Below, piece by piece: positions 23,259 to 30,920 of a stretch of 30,920 nt of DNA. A program made the translations under genes and the position numbers. The notes under the pieces were generated by a model that saw nothing but the letters and a program-made list of their open reading frames with translations, searched no databases and had not been told where the DNA came from. Source of the DNA: Ferroplasmaceae archaeon UBA567 (GTDB lineage: Archaea; Thermoplasmatota; Thermoplasmata; Thermoplasmatales; Thermoplasmataceae); assembly GCA_002505185.1 (NCBI GenBank), contig DAUP01000115.1, positions 1-30,920 of the forward strand. Direction: 5' to 3'. Positions within the stretch are counted from its first letter, which is position 1; each line of letters begins with the position of its first letter.

Positions 23259-23279
23259 GTATGCATATTGTCATACACA

Positions 23280-26200
23280 ATGATCGTAGACTCTATTGAA
23301 ATGGAAAATTTCAAATCATATGGAAATAAACAATATATAAAAATAAACAACGGATTTACGGTCATCATAGGACCTAATGGCGCCGGCAAAAGCAATATAG
23401 GAGATGGAATGCTATTTGTCCTGGGCATAAGATCCAACAAAACTGTCAGGGTGGATAAACTGGAGGATTTCATCCATAAGACAGATCCACCGAAAAAACA
23501 CTGTTATGTGACGTTGAACGTCATATCTGATGATAATAATACGTACTCCATAAAAAGGGAGCTCATTTACAACAGGGGAGAATACAAATCCAATTATTAT
23601 ATAAATAACAGACGGGCAACAAGAAACGACGTTTTGAAATTGATTGATACCTTCCATATTTACCTTGATGCCTATAGCTTTGTCCTGCAAGGTGATATAA
23701 ATAACCTTGTTAAAATGAGCGGAACCGAAAGAAGAAAGCTTTTTGAATCTATTGCAGGAATAGAAAGCTATAAAGAAAGAATAGAAAGTGCCCAGAATGA
23801 TATAAATGGATTGAATGAAAACCTTAACAGCATGGATGCAGTTCTCATGGAAATAAAAACTGTACTGGACACACTTGAGGTTGACAGGGACAATGCAATC
23901 AAATACAATAATATAAACAGGGAGCTAAATGAACTTAAACTGTTCCTCAAGGTCAAAGACAGAGACAGAATAAATCAGGAACTTTCCATGTACAGAGACA
24001 ATATAGAAAAAAATAAGTCGGAAATAGAGGAACTGGAAGAAGAAAATAAAAAACTTGACCAGAACAGAGAAGAGGCTAACAATAAGATTAAGGAAATAGA
24101 GGACAAATTGGATGCTATGGGCGGGCAGGAGGTCCAGAGAATTAGAAAAATTATAGAGGAACTGAATATCAGTATTTCTGAATTTGAAACCAAGATATCT
24201 GTAACAAAGGAAGCAAAAATAAATTCAGAATCAAGATTAAAAACCTCTAAGGATGCATATGGCTTCAATCAGGATCAGCTTGAAAAGAAAATAAAAGAGA
24301 AAAAGAACTACGAATCATACCTGAGAAACGCAGAAAACACAATCAAAAAAATTAATGATGAACTTGAAAAATTCAGGCAGGAAAATTATGAAAATTCAAG
24401 AACTGCGCGGGAGATAAACGGAAGGCTGGCGTCCATAGACAGTGAAGTTCAGGAAATCAATAACCAGATCATCAATGACAGTGACATAAGTAATATAGAG
24501 CTGGAATTGTCTGGATTTGCCAAGGAAACCACAATGAATGAAGAAAAAATAAAAGATGAAACTATAAAGGCCAAGGATTTGAAATGGAAAATTGATAATC
24601 TCAAGAACAACATAAAACAATATAATGACGAGATCAATGAAGTAAATAAGAAATTTCTGGAAGTACGAAATAAGCTGAATGACCTCGTGTCTATAAAGAA
24701 TGACAATGACATAGAGATAAGGAACAAGGAAAAGGAGTTACGGGGACTGAACTTCAGAAGCAATATTTCACCTGCACTCAGGGAAATAAATACCATGATG
24801 GAGGATGACAGGGGAATTTATGGCCCCCTGAACAAGCTTATAGAGTATAAGGACGAGTATGCAAATGCAATTATGGTTGCCGCAGGAGGAAGAATGAATT
24901 CAGTAGTAGTTGATACCGATTTCACAGCCCAGAAATGCATACAGGCATTAAAATCAAAAAAATTAGGGCGGCTCACTTTCATACCATTGAATAAAATCAT
25001 CACGCCCAATGACAGGCAAAAGGCAGTTGAACTGGTCAGTTCACATGATGCTATTGACTTTGTCAGGAATTTGATAAACTATGACTCTATGTTCGAAAAG
25101 GCTGTTAAATATGCCTTTGGAGATACCATACTGATGGATACAATTGAGAGGGCAAGGAAACATATGACTGGAGTCAGAATCGTTACACTGGCCGGCGATG
25201 TACTGGACCCCTCAGGCGCTATGACAGGCGGATCAGTTAAAAATGACGAAGTACTGGCAAACCGTCTGATAAAAGCAATATCAGAACTTGAGGAACATAA
25301 TGAGATTCTAAAAAGTGAAATAAGCTTTAAACAGAGAGAGAATACGGATATTTCTTCCAAACTTGCAGAACTTTCAAGAAAAAGAGATATTTCAACAACT
25401 AACATAAATAATTACGAGGTACAGTTAAAGGAATCTGAAAATTCCATTAAGGGCTCTGAAGAAAAAATAGAGGATTTAAAAACCAGGATAAAAGAGGCTG
25501 AGGAGAGAAAGAATAGCTTTGAATTCAAGAAAAACGAAATAAAAATGAAGTTGTTCAAGCTAGAAAAAGAACGGGACCAGCTATTTAAAAAATTAAAAGA
25601 ACTGTCTCCTGAAAATGTACAGATAGAGAAGGATATGGAGGGCGAACTATCACAGGCAAGAAAAAGCAAGGAGAATTATTCAAATACTCTTGCCCAGATT
25701 GAGACAGAAATCAAACATTTAAGTGAAAAAAGTGAAGATTTGCAGGAGAAAATAGGGTTACTTGGGGATGATATTAGAAAATACGGGGAAATGATAGGAG
25801 AATATGGGGAAAAAGTTGAAACCATGAAATCTGAACTACAAAAAAATAGGGAGAGGGAGAATGATATTGATTCAAAGTCAAGGGAACTTTATAATGAAAA
25901 GACGCAGGTATCCAGTACCATAGATAAGATTTACGAGACTATAAGGAAAAACGATGATCTGATTAGCAATAAAAAAACTATAATAGCATCCCTGTCAACA
26001 AAAATAGAAAATATGGCACTCCAGCTGGACACCCTAAATTATGAAATAGAAAATGGCAACATTGAATTTAAGGATTTCAAGATGAGCATCAATGAAGTAA
26101 AACAGAAAATAGAGGAGAATAACAGAAAAATCGAGGATCTTGGTGCTGTCAATATGAGGGCGATTGAACAGTATGACCAGGAATTGAATAGGTATAAGAG

Positions 26201-26750
26201 CACAGACGAGAAATATAAAATTCTGCTCTCAGAAAGGAATGATCTTATTGAACTGCAGAATCAGATCATAGAGGATGAGAAGAGAATTTTCCTGGAATTG
26301 TTTGATACTATCAATACCCAGTTTCAGAAGATATATTCAAGGCTATCAGAAGGAGGTGAAGCTAATCTGGAAATTACCAGCAGGGAAGATCCACTTAACG
26401 CTGAGGTTTATATAAAGGTAAAACCAGTCGGTAAACATATGATAAAAATAGATGCACTCAGTGGGGGAGAGAAAAGTGTCGCAGTTCTTGCGCTTATACT
26501 TTCATTTCAGATAAAAAATCCATCACCCATATACTATCTTGATGAGGTGGATATGTTTCTTGATGGGCATAATGCAGAACATGTTGGAGAACTGTTCAGG
26601 GAGAATTCTAAAAGTTCACAGGTGGTCATGGTTTCCCTGAAAGGTGCTGTTACAAAATTTGCAGACAATCTTATAGGCGTTACTATAGATAATAAAGGGA
26701 ATACGAAAATAGTCCAGAAGAGAATAGGTGATGATCTTGGAGAGAAATGA
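23280..26750 (+). CDS. smc: SMC chromosome condensation/segregation ATPase
   Basis: The 1156-residue SMC protein organises and segregates the chromosome as a dimer that loops DNA using ATP. The N-terminal head begins MIVDSIEMENFKSYG, with Walker A GPNGAGKS at 31-38 and the Q-loop FVLQGDIN. Two long charged coiled-coil arms flank a hinge around 510-655, which contains GPLNKLIEYKDEYANAI and GAMTGGS at 646-652. The C-terminal head has signature LSGGEKS at 1060-1066 and Walker B YYLDEVDMFLD with D1088 and E1089. Length and order are typical of full SMC rather than Rad50, which has a CxxC hook. scpA starts inside its last codons, so the kleisin partner is translationally coupled. Confidence 0.97.
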   Translation: MIVDSIEMENFKSYGNKQYIKINNGFTVIIGPNGAGKSNIGDGMLFVLGIRSNKTVRVDKLEDFIHKTDPPKKHCYVTLNVISDDNNTYSIKRELIYNRGEYKSNYYINNRRATRNDVLKLIDTFHIYLDAYSFVLQGDINNLVKMSGTERRKLFESIAGIESYKERIESAQNDINGLNENLNSMDAVLMEIKTVLDTLEVDRDNAIKYNNINRELNELKLFLKVKDRDRINQELSMYRDNIEKNKSEIEELEEENKKLDQNREEANNKIKEIEDKLDAMGGQEVQRIRKIIEELNISISEFETKISVTKEAKINSESRLKTSKDAYGFNQDQLEKKIKEKKNYESYLRNAENTIKKINDELEKFRQENYENSRTAREINGRLASIDSEVQEINNQIINDSDISNIELELSGFAKETTMNEEKIKDETIKAKDLKWKIDNLKNNIKQYNDEINEVNKKFLEVRNKLNDLVSIKNDNDIEIRNKEKELRGLNFRSNISPALREINTMMEDDRGIYGPLNKLIEYKDEYANAIMVAAGGRMNSVVVDTDFTAQKCIQALKSKKLGRLTFIPLNKIITPNDRQKAVELVSSHDAIDFVRNLINYDSMFEKAVKYAFGDTILMDTIERARKHMTGVRIVTLAGDVLDPSGAMTGGSVKNDEVLANRLIKAISELEEHNEILKSEISFKQRENTDISSKLAELSRKRDISTTNINNYEVQLKESENSIKGSEEKIEDLKTRIKEAEERKNSFEFKKNEIKMKLFKLEKERDQLFKKLKELSPENVQIEKDMEGELSQARKSKENYSNTLAQIETEIKHLSEKSEDLQEKIGLLGDDIRKYGEMIGEYGEKVETMKSELQKNRERENDIDSKSRELYNEKTQVSSTIDKIYETIRKNDDLISNKKTIIASLSTKIENMALQLDTLNYEIENGNIEFKDFKMSINEVKQKIEENNRKIEDLGAVNMRAIEQYDQELNRYKSTDEKYKILLSERNDLIELQNQIIEDEKRIFLELFDTINTQFQKIYSRLSEGGEANLEITSREDPLNAEVYIKVKPVGKHMIKIDALSGGEKSVAVLALILSFQIKNPSPIYYLDEVDMFLDGHNAEHVGELFRENSKSSQVVMVSLKGAVTKFADNLIGVTIDNKGNTKIVQKRIGDDLGEK

Positions 26751-27507
26751 AATACTCAGGGCAATGATAACCCAGAATGTAGGCGATGACCTCCTTTATT
26801 ATGAAGATATCCTTAATGGTGTTGAAGAAAACATAAACTATCCTGATGTTTTTTCCGAAACTGTTTCCAAGATATTCAGTCTTGTGCTTTCGGGAAAACT
26901 GGATCCATGGAGTGTTAATATTTCAGAGTTCAAAGATCTTTTTGCCAGGGAGCGGAACGAGAATTTTGAAGTGGCAGGGATATTGATTTCCAGTGCCTGG
27001 CATGTGCTCTATGAAAAGAGTATACAGATGATGCGGTATGCAATCAACGAAGAGACCGATTATCCTGAAGAGAATACCGGTACAGATGATGAACAGGGTA
27101 TATACGATTCCGATGATACCACCATAGGAGCAATGCCGGATCTCAAAATTCCGGTTATGCACAGGGAGGCAGCAGAGGTTACATTAACAGAGTTTCTGAA
27201 TGCGATGAAAAGAGTATACAGGACAAAGGAAAGGAAAAGGGAATTTGATCAGCCAGATTATCCTCCAGATATTGATGAAGAAATCATTTCAAAATCTAAC
27301 ACAGATTCTATTGATCATGGAATAGAAGAAACATTACAGCAAATATCACATTATATGAACCCATTTTTCGTGGAAGACTACTGGGGTAATACAAGATCAC
27401 AAAGAGCAAATTTTATTTTATTTTTACTCTTCCTTGAAAGGGCAGACAAAATAAGATTGACCCAGGAAGAGCCATTTGGAAATATACAGGTTATAAAATT
27501 ATTTTAG
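26731..27507 (+). CDS. scpA: ScpA, kleisin subunit of the SMC complex
   Basis: The 258-residue protein bridges the two SMC heads. The N-terminal helical domain (LVLSGKLDPWSVNISEFKDL) is the ScpA segment that binds the SMC neck. The C-terminal winged helix (RANFILFLLFLERADKIRLT, ending EEPFGNIQVIKLF) binds the opposite head. Between them is an acidic linker around 110-135 (EENTGTDDEQGIYDSDDT). The ATG at 26731 overlaps the smc end by 20 bases; a GTG one codon earlier is also possible. No scpB follows: the next gene is radA on the other strand, whose stop overlaps this one by four bases. A ScpB elsewhere in the genome cannot be excluded. Confidence 0.9.
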   Translation: MILERNEILRAMITQNVGDDLLYYEDILNGVEENINYPDVFSETVSKIFSLVLSGKLDPWSVNISEFKDLFARERNENFEVAGILISSAWHVLYEKSIQMMRYAINEETDYPEENTGTDDEQGIYDSDDTTIGAMPDLKIPVMHREAAEVTLTEFLNAMKRVYRTKERKREFDQPDYPPDIDEEIISKSNTDSIDHGIEETLQQISHYMNPFFVEDYWGNTRSQRANFILFLLFLERADKIRLTQEEPFGNIQVIKLF

Positions 27508-28499
27508 GTACCGTCAATTATTCCGTCTTCTGTGAGGGTGATAACGGCTTCCCCCTCTGGAAGGTATGGTGAGTCAATAAGCCTTGCTATTCTTTTTCCT
27601 GCCTTTGCCTTTCTAAGATATATTCTAAAGGTTGCTGTATGCCCCACTATGTTACCGCCTATAGGTGTCATTGGGTCTCCAAAGAACACCGCAGGATTTG
27701 CGGATACCTGATTGGTTACTGCTATGACAGCATTGAATATGGTGCCAAATTTTAACAGATCATGCATGTGCTTATTCAACAGCTGCTGTCTCTCAGCAAG
27801 TGAACCCCTGCCAACATATTCAGAACGGAAATGGGATGTCAGGGAATCGACAATCAGGAGTTTAATAGGGAACTCCTTTGCTATATCGGCCGCTTTTTCT
27901 GCCAGAAGTATCTGATGATGGGCATTGTATGCCCTTGCCACATGTATTCTCTTCAGGGTTTCGTCAGGATCCAGGTTTTTGGCCTTAGCCATCTGGATTA
28001 CCCTTTCCGGCCTGAATGTATTTTCAGTATCTATCATTAATACATCAGAATCCAGGCCGCCCCGTTCCTTCGGTATGGTGGCATTCACGGCCAGTTGCAA
28101 CATTATCTGTGTTTTTCCAGAACCAAATTCACCAAAAAATTCTGTTATGGATTGGGTTTCCAGGCCACCGCCTATAAGATTGTCCAGTCCCTGTGCGCCC
28201 GTTGAGAGCTTCAACACTTCTTTTCTTCTCTGTAAAATTTCCTCTCCCGTTTCAAAATTACCCACATCTGCATATTTTCTTGCAGCGTTTATTATCTTTA
28301 CAGCTGCGCCTTCTGCTATGCCACTGATATCAGCAAGGTCCTTGGGTGAAGCTACGGCAATTGCCATAATATCATCATATCCATTTTCCCTGAGCTTTTC
28401 AGCCGTAGCCTCTCCGACACCGGGTAAATCCTCTATGGTAAGTTTCTTGTTTTCAGTTTCGCCTTCTATTACATCATCAATTTTTTTTTCTTTTGCCAT
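27504..28499 (-). CDS. radA: RadA recombinase
   Basis: The 331-residue archaeal RecA/Rad51 protein forms filaments on single-stranded DNA and performs strand exchange. The N-terminal helix-hairpin-helix domain (LTIEDLPGVGEATAEKLREN, then ADISGIAEGAAVKII) occupies about 20-75. The linker GNFETGEEILQRRKE follows, then Walker A GEFGSGKT at 123-130 and Walker B LLIVD at 214-218. The recombinase signature after it is SEYVGRGSLAERQQ, and VTNQVSANPAVFFGDPMTP is L2-like. The ATG directly follows the TGA of the GAPDH gene, with a GGAG motif 11 bases before it inside that gene, so radA is read from the gap transcript unless an internal promoter exists. The 3' end interlocks with scpA. Confidence 0.97.
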   Translation of the reverse strand: MAKEKKIDDVIEGETENKKLTIEDLPGVGEATAEKLRENGYDDIMAIAVASPKDLADISGIAEGAAVKIINAARKYADVGNFETGEEILQRRKEVLKLSTGAQGLDNLIGGGLETQSITEFFGEFGSGKTQIMLQLAVNATIPKERGGLDSDVLMIDTENTFRPERVIQMAKAKNLDPDETLKRIHVARAYNAHHQILLAEKAADIAKEFPIKLLIVDSLTSHFRSEYVGRGSLAERQQLLNKHMHDLLKFGTIFNAVIAVTNQVSANPAVFFGDPMTPIGGNIVGHTATFRIYLRKAKAGKRIARLIDSPYLPEGEAVITLTEDGIIDGT

Positions 28500-29513
28500 T
28501 CAATATTCAACTCCTTTTATGCCTAGGGAGGCATCAGTTTTATTCTCAGATACAATTTGGTCTACACCGAACATAGCTCTAATGGCATCAATGTTTTCCG
28601 GTATAACATCACTTTCCTGATGTACTGCCTGGATATAATGCACTTTATTCTTATAAATATTTACACTCTCTTTCCAGACAGCTATTTCGTAGAGGTCTGA
28701 CCTGTTTCTTGAGAGCTCTCTTGCATAGTCCATAACCTGTGCCGTTGAATTTATTTTTTCACCGGCGTTGAGTAGTATCAAGCGTCTTTTCCCTGAAAGT
28801 GCTGATACCAGTTCATCTTTATCCGGTTCAGTGTTTAATTCAAGATTTATAACATGAACATGCATAAGTGTTGTTGGAACTTTTACCGCTGTTGTTTCTA
28901 TATCAATATCTTCCATAACTGTCTTCAGATCTCCAGCGTGGTGAGATGGATATGTCATTGACGGCTCTATTGCATTAATGGGACCCTTTTTGCTGTCATT
29001 AGGGTCAGTGGCACGGCGCATTATTGTTGCATTGACACTCTGAATTCCGAATTTTTCCTTCAATGGAGACAAAGACCTCGCAAGGGCAGTTGTGTTGCAT
29101 GACACAACCCGTACATAATTTTTGTTAACAGAATGTGAATAATTTGAATAAGCATTAAAGCTGGATTCTACGACACTGCTGCTCTCCCCACCTTCCAGAA
29201 CTGCTTTTATTCCATATTTCCGGTATGCCTTTAAATTTTTCTCACCATTGCCTTCAGGTGTCCCGTCGACAACAATATCCGACTCGGAAAGAAGGTCTTC
29301 CAGTGTTCCCTTTACTTTTATTCCGTTTGCCTCAAATTCCTTTTTTTTCTCATTATCTGGGGCGTAAATATTAAAATTCCTGGATGCCAATTTTGTAATA
29401 TAATCTGGGGAGTTTTTGACAATGCCTGTAACATACATATCATCCTGCATTGACACACCATAGGCAACTCTCCTGCCTATTGTTCCATAACCGTTTATAG
29501 CTACTCCTATCAT
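28500..29513 (-). CDS. gap: archaeal type II glyceraldehyde-3-phosphate dehydrogenase
   Basis: The protein is 337 residues when started at the ATG at 29513 (MIGVAINGYGTIGRRVAYGV). It phosphorylates and oxidises glyceraldehyde 3-phosphate with NAD(P), mainly for gluconeogenesis in archaea. Seen: the Rossmann GYGTIG motif; DGTPEGNGEKN; and the active-site cysteine C139 in VVSCNTTALARS. MRRATDPNDSKKGPINAIEPS and PSHHAGDLKTVMEDIDIETTAVKVPTT (read as separate stretches) also fit. These are features of the archaeal class II enzyme, distinct from bacterial GAPDH. A longer in-frame start at 29534 exists, but the TATA box at 29536-29544 would be only 6 bases from it and is correctly spaced (about 27) for 29513. 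It forms a two-gene unit with radA. Confidence 0.95.
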   Translation of the reverse strand: MIGVAINGYGTIGRRVAYGVSMQDDMYVTGIVKNSPDYITKLASRNFNIYAPDNEKKKEFEANGIKVKGTLEDLLSESDIVVDGTPEGNGEKNLKAYRKYGIKAVLEGGESSSVVESSFNAYSNYSHSVNKNYVRVVSCNTTALARSLSPLKEKFGIQSVNATIMRRATDPNDSKKGPINAIEPSMTYPSHHAGDLKTVMEDIDIETTAVKVPTTLMHVHVINLELNTEPDKDELVSALSGKRRLILLNAGEKINSTAQVMDYARELSRNRSDLYEIAVWKESVNIYKNKVHYIQAVHQESDVIPENIDAIRAMFGVDQIVSENKTDASLGIKGVEY

Positions 29514-29535
29514 TGAAATACGATTGTGTTGCATA

Positions 29536-29544
29536 TTATAAATT
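29536..29544 (-). promoter_or_regulatory. TATA-box promoter of gap-radA
   Basis: On the reverse strand this reads AATTTATAA, centred about 27 bases upstream of the ATG at 29513. It is too close to the alternative ATG at 29534 for that to be used in a leaderless message. Confidence 0.55.
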
Positions 29545-29585
29545 TATTCATTGATAACTTTCTATGTGCATTTGCCAAGGAAACT

Positions 29586-29595
29586 GTTATATTTA
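29586..29595 (+). promoter_or_regulatory. TATA-box promoter of priS
   Basis: GTTATATTTA is centred about 24 bases upstream of the GTG at 29614. It supports that GTG as a leaderless start and is divergent from the gap-radA promoter about 45 bases away. Confidence 0.5.
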
Positions 29596-29613
29596 TCAGA
29601 CTGATTGGACATT

Positions 29614-30756
29614 GTGGTAACTACTAGATTAATGAAATATTTCCGGGAATACTATTACAAAAGCCCTCTGGGCATACCCGATATGTTGTTTCAGAGAGAA
29701 ATAGGATTCATACCATTTAACGGTACAATGACACGCCACAGGAAATTCAACGGACAGGCAGAAATCGAAGACTTTGTTCGCAGATCGGTGCCTAGACATT
29801 TATATTATTCTTCCTCCTATTACCGTTTCCCTGATCAGCATAAAATGCTTGAAAAGGAATGGCTTGGGGCTGAACTTATATTTGATCTTGACGCAGACCA
29901 CATTGAGGGCGCAGATAAGATGACATACATGGAAATACTTGCGGAGGTAAAAAAGCACACACTGAGACTGCTGGAAATGCTCATGGATGATTTTGGATTT
30001 GGAAATAAGAATATCAAGCTTTATTTTTCAGGTGGGAGAGGATACCATGTTCATGTGGAAAGCGACAGAATATACACCATGGATTCTGATTCAAGAAGGG
30101 AAATAGGGGATTATATACGAATTGAAGGATTGAATATGGAAGACCTGAAAATGCTTGATGACAGCTATTTTGAATTTGGCATACTTAAAAAATTCAATAT
30201 TTACATATCAAATTTCTATAAAAATTTGGATGAAAATTATATAAAAAATGTATTTGGTAAGGCATGGTGGAATTATATTAATTACCTGGAAAAATTTTAC
30301 AACGGAGAGAAAATTATAGATTTTCTGCGAAATGATAAGGGAAATAAATTCAAATTGCTGATAAAACAGAATAAAAGCAATGAAAAAGCCTCCATAGATT
30401 ATGACAGGATAATGCTTGAAAAGATCCTTGAGGATTTCAAAAAAAGTGCACTTGCCGAGATAGATGAGCCTGTAACTACCGATATACACCGACTCATAAG
30501 ATTTCCATACAGCCTGCATGGCAAAACAGGGCTCATGGTGAAGCCCATTGCTATAGATGATTTAAAGTCCTTCACCCCTCTTGACGAAGCCATACCTGAT
30601 ATTTTTCTGGACAGGGAGGCAAAAATCAATTTAAAAATAGACAAGTTCTCCATTAAAATGAATAAAGAGAATTACAACATATTTAGGGGTGAAAATTCAG
30701 TACCTCTATACGTGGCCATATTTACGAATGCCATTAACGTTGCTGAATTTATTTAG
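29614..30756 (+). CDS. priS: DNA primase, catalytic small subunit PriS
   Basis: The 380-residue protein, started at the GTG at 29614 (MVTTRLMKYFREYYYKS), makes RNA/DNA primers with PriL. The TATA spacing favours GTG 29614; TTG 29605 and ATG 29632 are alternatives, but the last would cut the conserved N-terminal helix. Seen: ELIFDLDADH at 87-96 with catalytic D91/D93/D95, the SGGRGYHVH motif that contacts the nucleotide, and the third-aspartate region DIHRLIRFPYSLHGKTGL. The protein contains no cysteine at all, so the zinc knuckle found in Pyrococcus and Sulfolobus PriS between the DxD strand and SGGRGYH is missing. Its stop interlocks with the next, convergent gene. PriL is not in the window. 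Confidence 0.93.
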   Translation: MVTTRLMKYFREYYYKSPLGIPDMLFQREIGFIPFNGTMTRHRKFNGQAEIEDFVRRSVPRHLYYSSSYYRFPDQHKMLEKEWLGAELIFDLDADHIEGADKMTYMEILAEVKKHTLRLLEMLMDDFGFGNKNIKLYFSGGRGYHVHVESDRIYTMDSDSRREIGDYIRIEGLNMEDLKMLDDSYFEFGILKKFNIYISNFYKNLDENYIKNVFGKAWWNYINYLEKFYNGEKIIDFLRNDKGNKFKLLIKQNKSNEKASIDYDRIMLEKILEDFKKSALAEIDEPVTTDIHRLIRFPYSLHGKTGLMVKPIAIDDLKSFTPLDEAIPDIFLDREAKINLKIDKFSIKMNKENYNIFRGENSVPLYVAIFTNAINVAEFI

Positions 30757-30920
30757 TCGGTGAGGTCAAGACTTTTTAACCTCTTAAGAAAATCTCCTGG
30801 ATTTGTGTCAAATAGGGATACGAGCTTAATCAGGTCTTCCCCTTCTATTAGCTCTCTGGTTTTATCCTTGCATGGTAATAGGTTTGCTTTTTTCAGTATA
30901 CCGTTCTCAAAACATTGTGC
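30753..30920 (-). CDS. C-terminal end of an unidentified protein, 5' part beyond window
   Basis: The reverse frame is open from the window edge to a TAA at 30753, giving the last 55 residues, including NGILKKANLLPCKDKTREL and LVSLFDTNPGDFLKRLKSLD. It is charged and probably helical. No motif identifies the family. Codon use matches the neighbours and the stop interlocks with the priS stop in TTAG, as in another convergent pair here, so I take it as the end of a real gene. PriL or another replication protein would be a tempting guess from position, but nothing in the sequence shows it. Confidence 0.6.
   Translation of the reverse strand, partial: AQCFENGILKKANLLPCKDKTRELIEGEDLIKLVSLFDTNPGDFLKRLKSLDLTD

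Noticed and set aside
22884..23279. A stable structural RNA such as SRP or RNase P RNA in the gap before smc
   Set aside because: I looked for the SRP helix 8 and RNase P core signatures and saw neither; the protein-like reverse frame is a better but still weak explanation.
27925..28620. 231-codon plus-strand frame opposite radA and gap
   Set aside because: It is an antisense shadow of two confidently identified genes, with a low-complexity serine/proline/phenylalanine composition.
29514..29534. MQHNRIS extension of GAPDH
   Set aside because: The TATA box is only about 6 bases from this ATG but correctly spaced for 29513, and the family begins directly with the Rossmann strand.
1..30920. 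CRISPR array, toxin-antitoxin pair or intact insertion sequence
   Set aside because: No regularly spaced direct repeats, no recognisable toxin/antitoxin pair and no complete transposase gene with ends were found by reading.

Overview
The window is archaeal chromosomal DNA, most likely from the Thermoplasmatales and perhaps Ferroplasma-like. Seen in the sequence: it is AT-rich, arginine is mostly AGA/AGG and isoleucine often ATA. TATA boxes lie about 24-30 bases upstream of the first start codon of most transcription units, as expected for leaderless archaeal mRNAs. The information-processing genes are archaeal types: Hel308, Trm5, TiaS, Fap7, RadA, RadB, FEN-1, PriS and SMC-ScpA. The placement at order level is inference from gene content and style; there is no rRNA gene to settle it.

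Layout. 1-1076 (-): a class V aminotransferase that runs off the left edge. 1077-1486: a gene-poor stretch with a broken TnpB remnant. 1487-2848 (+): a very AT-rich DUF234-type ATPase that looks like accessory DNA. 2882-8700 (+): a tight cluster of hel308, trm5, a cis-prenyltransferase, tiaS, fap7 and a small hypothetical gene. 8746-8892 (-): a 48-residue microprotein. 8979-11587 (-): a two-subunit 2-oxoacid:ferredoxin oxidoreductase, divergent from a MarR regulator (11811) that is followed by a site-2-protease-like membrane peptidase. 13889-14503 (-): an alpha/beta hydrolase. 14504-15004: decayed, probably insertion-sequence-derived DNA. 15005-16852 (+): RqcH/NFACT. 16844-19565 (-): a phosphoglucose/phosphomannose isomerase, an MFS transporter and a small membrane protein. 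19671-21403 (+): radB-fen1. 21400-22883 (-): a short hypothetical, tyrS and a 60-residue protein. 22914-23156: another decayed probable TnpB tail. 23280-27507 (+): smc-scpA. 27504-29513 (-): gap-radA. 29614-30756 (+): priS. 30753 to the end (-): the C-terminus of an unidentified protein.

Together the genes form a housekeeping segment rich in DNA replication, repair and chromosome organisation (Hel308, RadA, RadB, FEN-1, PriS, SMC-ScpA) and in tRNA and translation functions (Trm5, TiaS, Fap7, TyrRS, RqcH). Central metabolism is represented by the ferredoxin oxidoreductase, GAPDH and sugar-phosphate isomerase. Accessory DNA is limited to the TnpB relics and the DUF234 ATPase. I saw no tRNA, rRNA, CRISPR array, intact mobile element or clear new defence system. 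The most notable points are a cysteine-free PriS, a HIAI signature in place of HIGH in TyrRS, convergent genes with interlocked stop codons, a mix of leaderless and Shine-Dalgarno starts, and several unannotated short ORFs.
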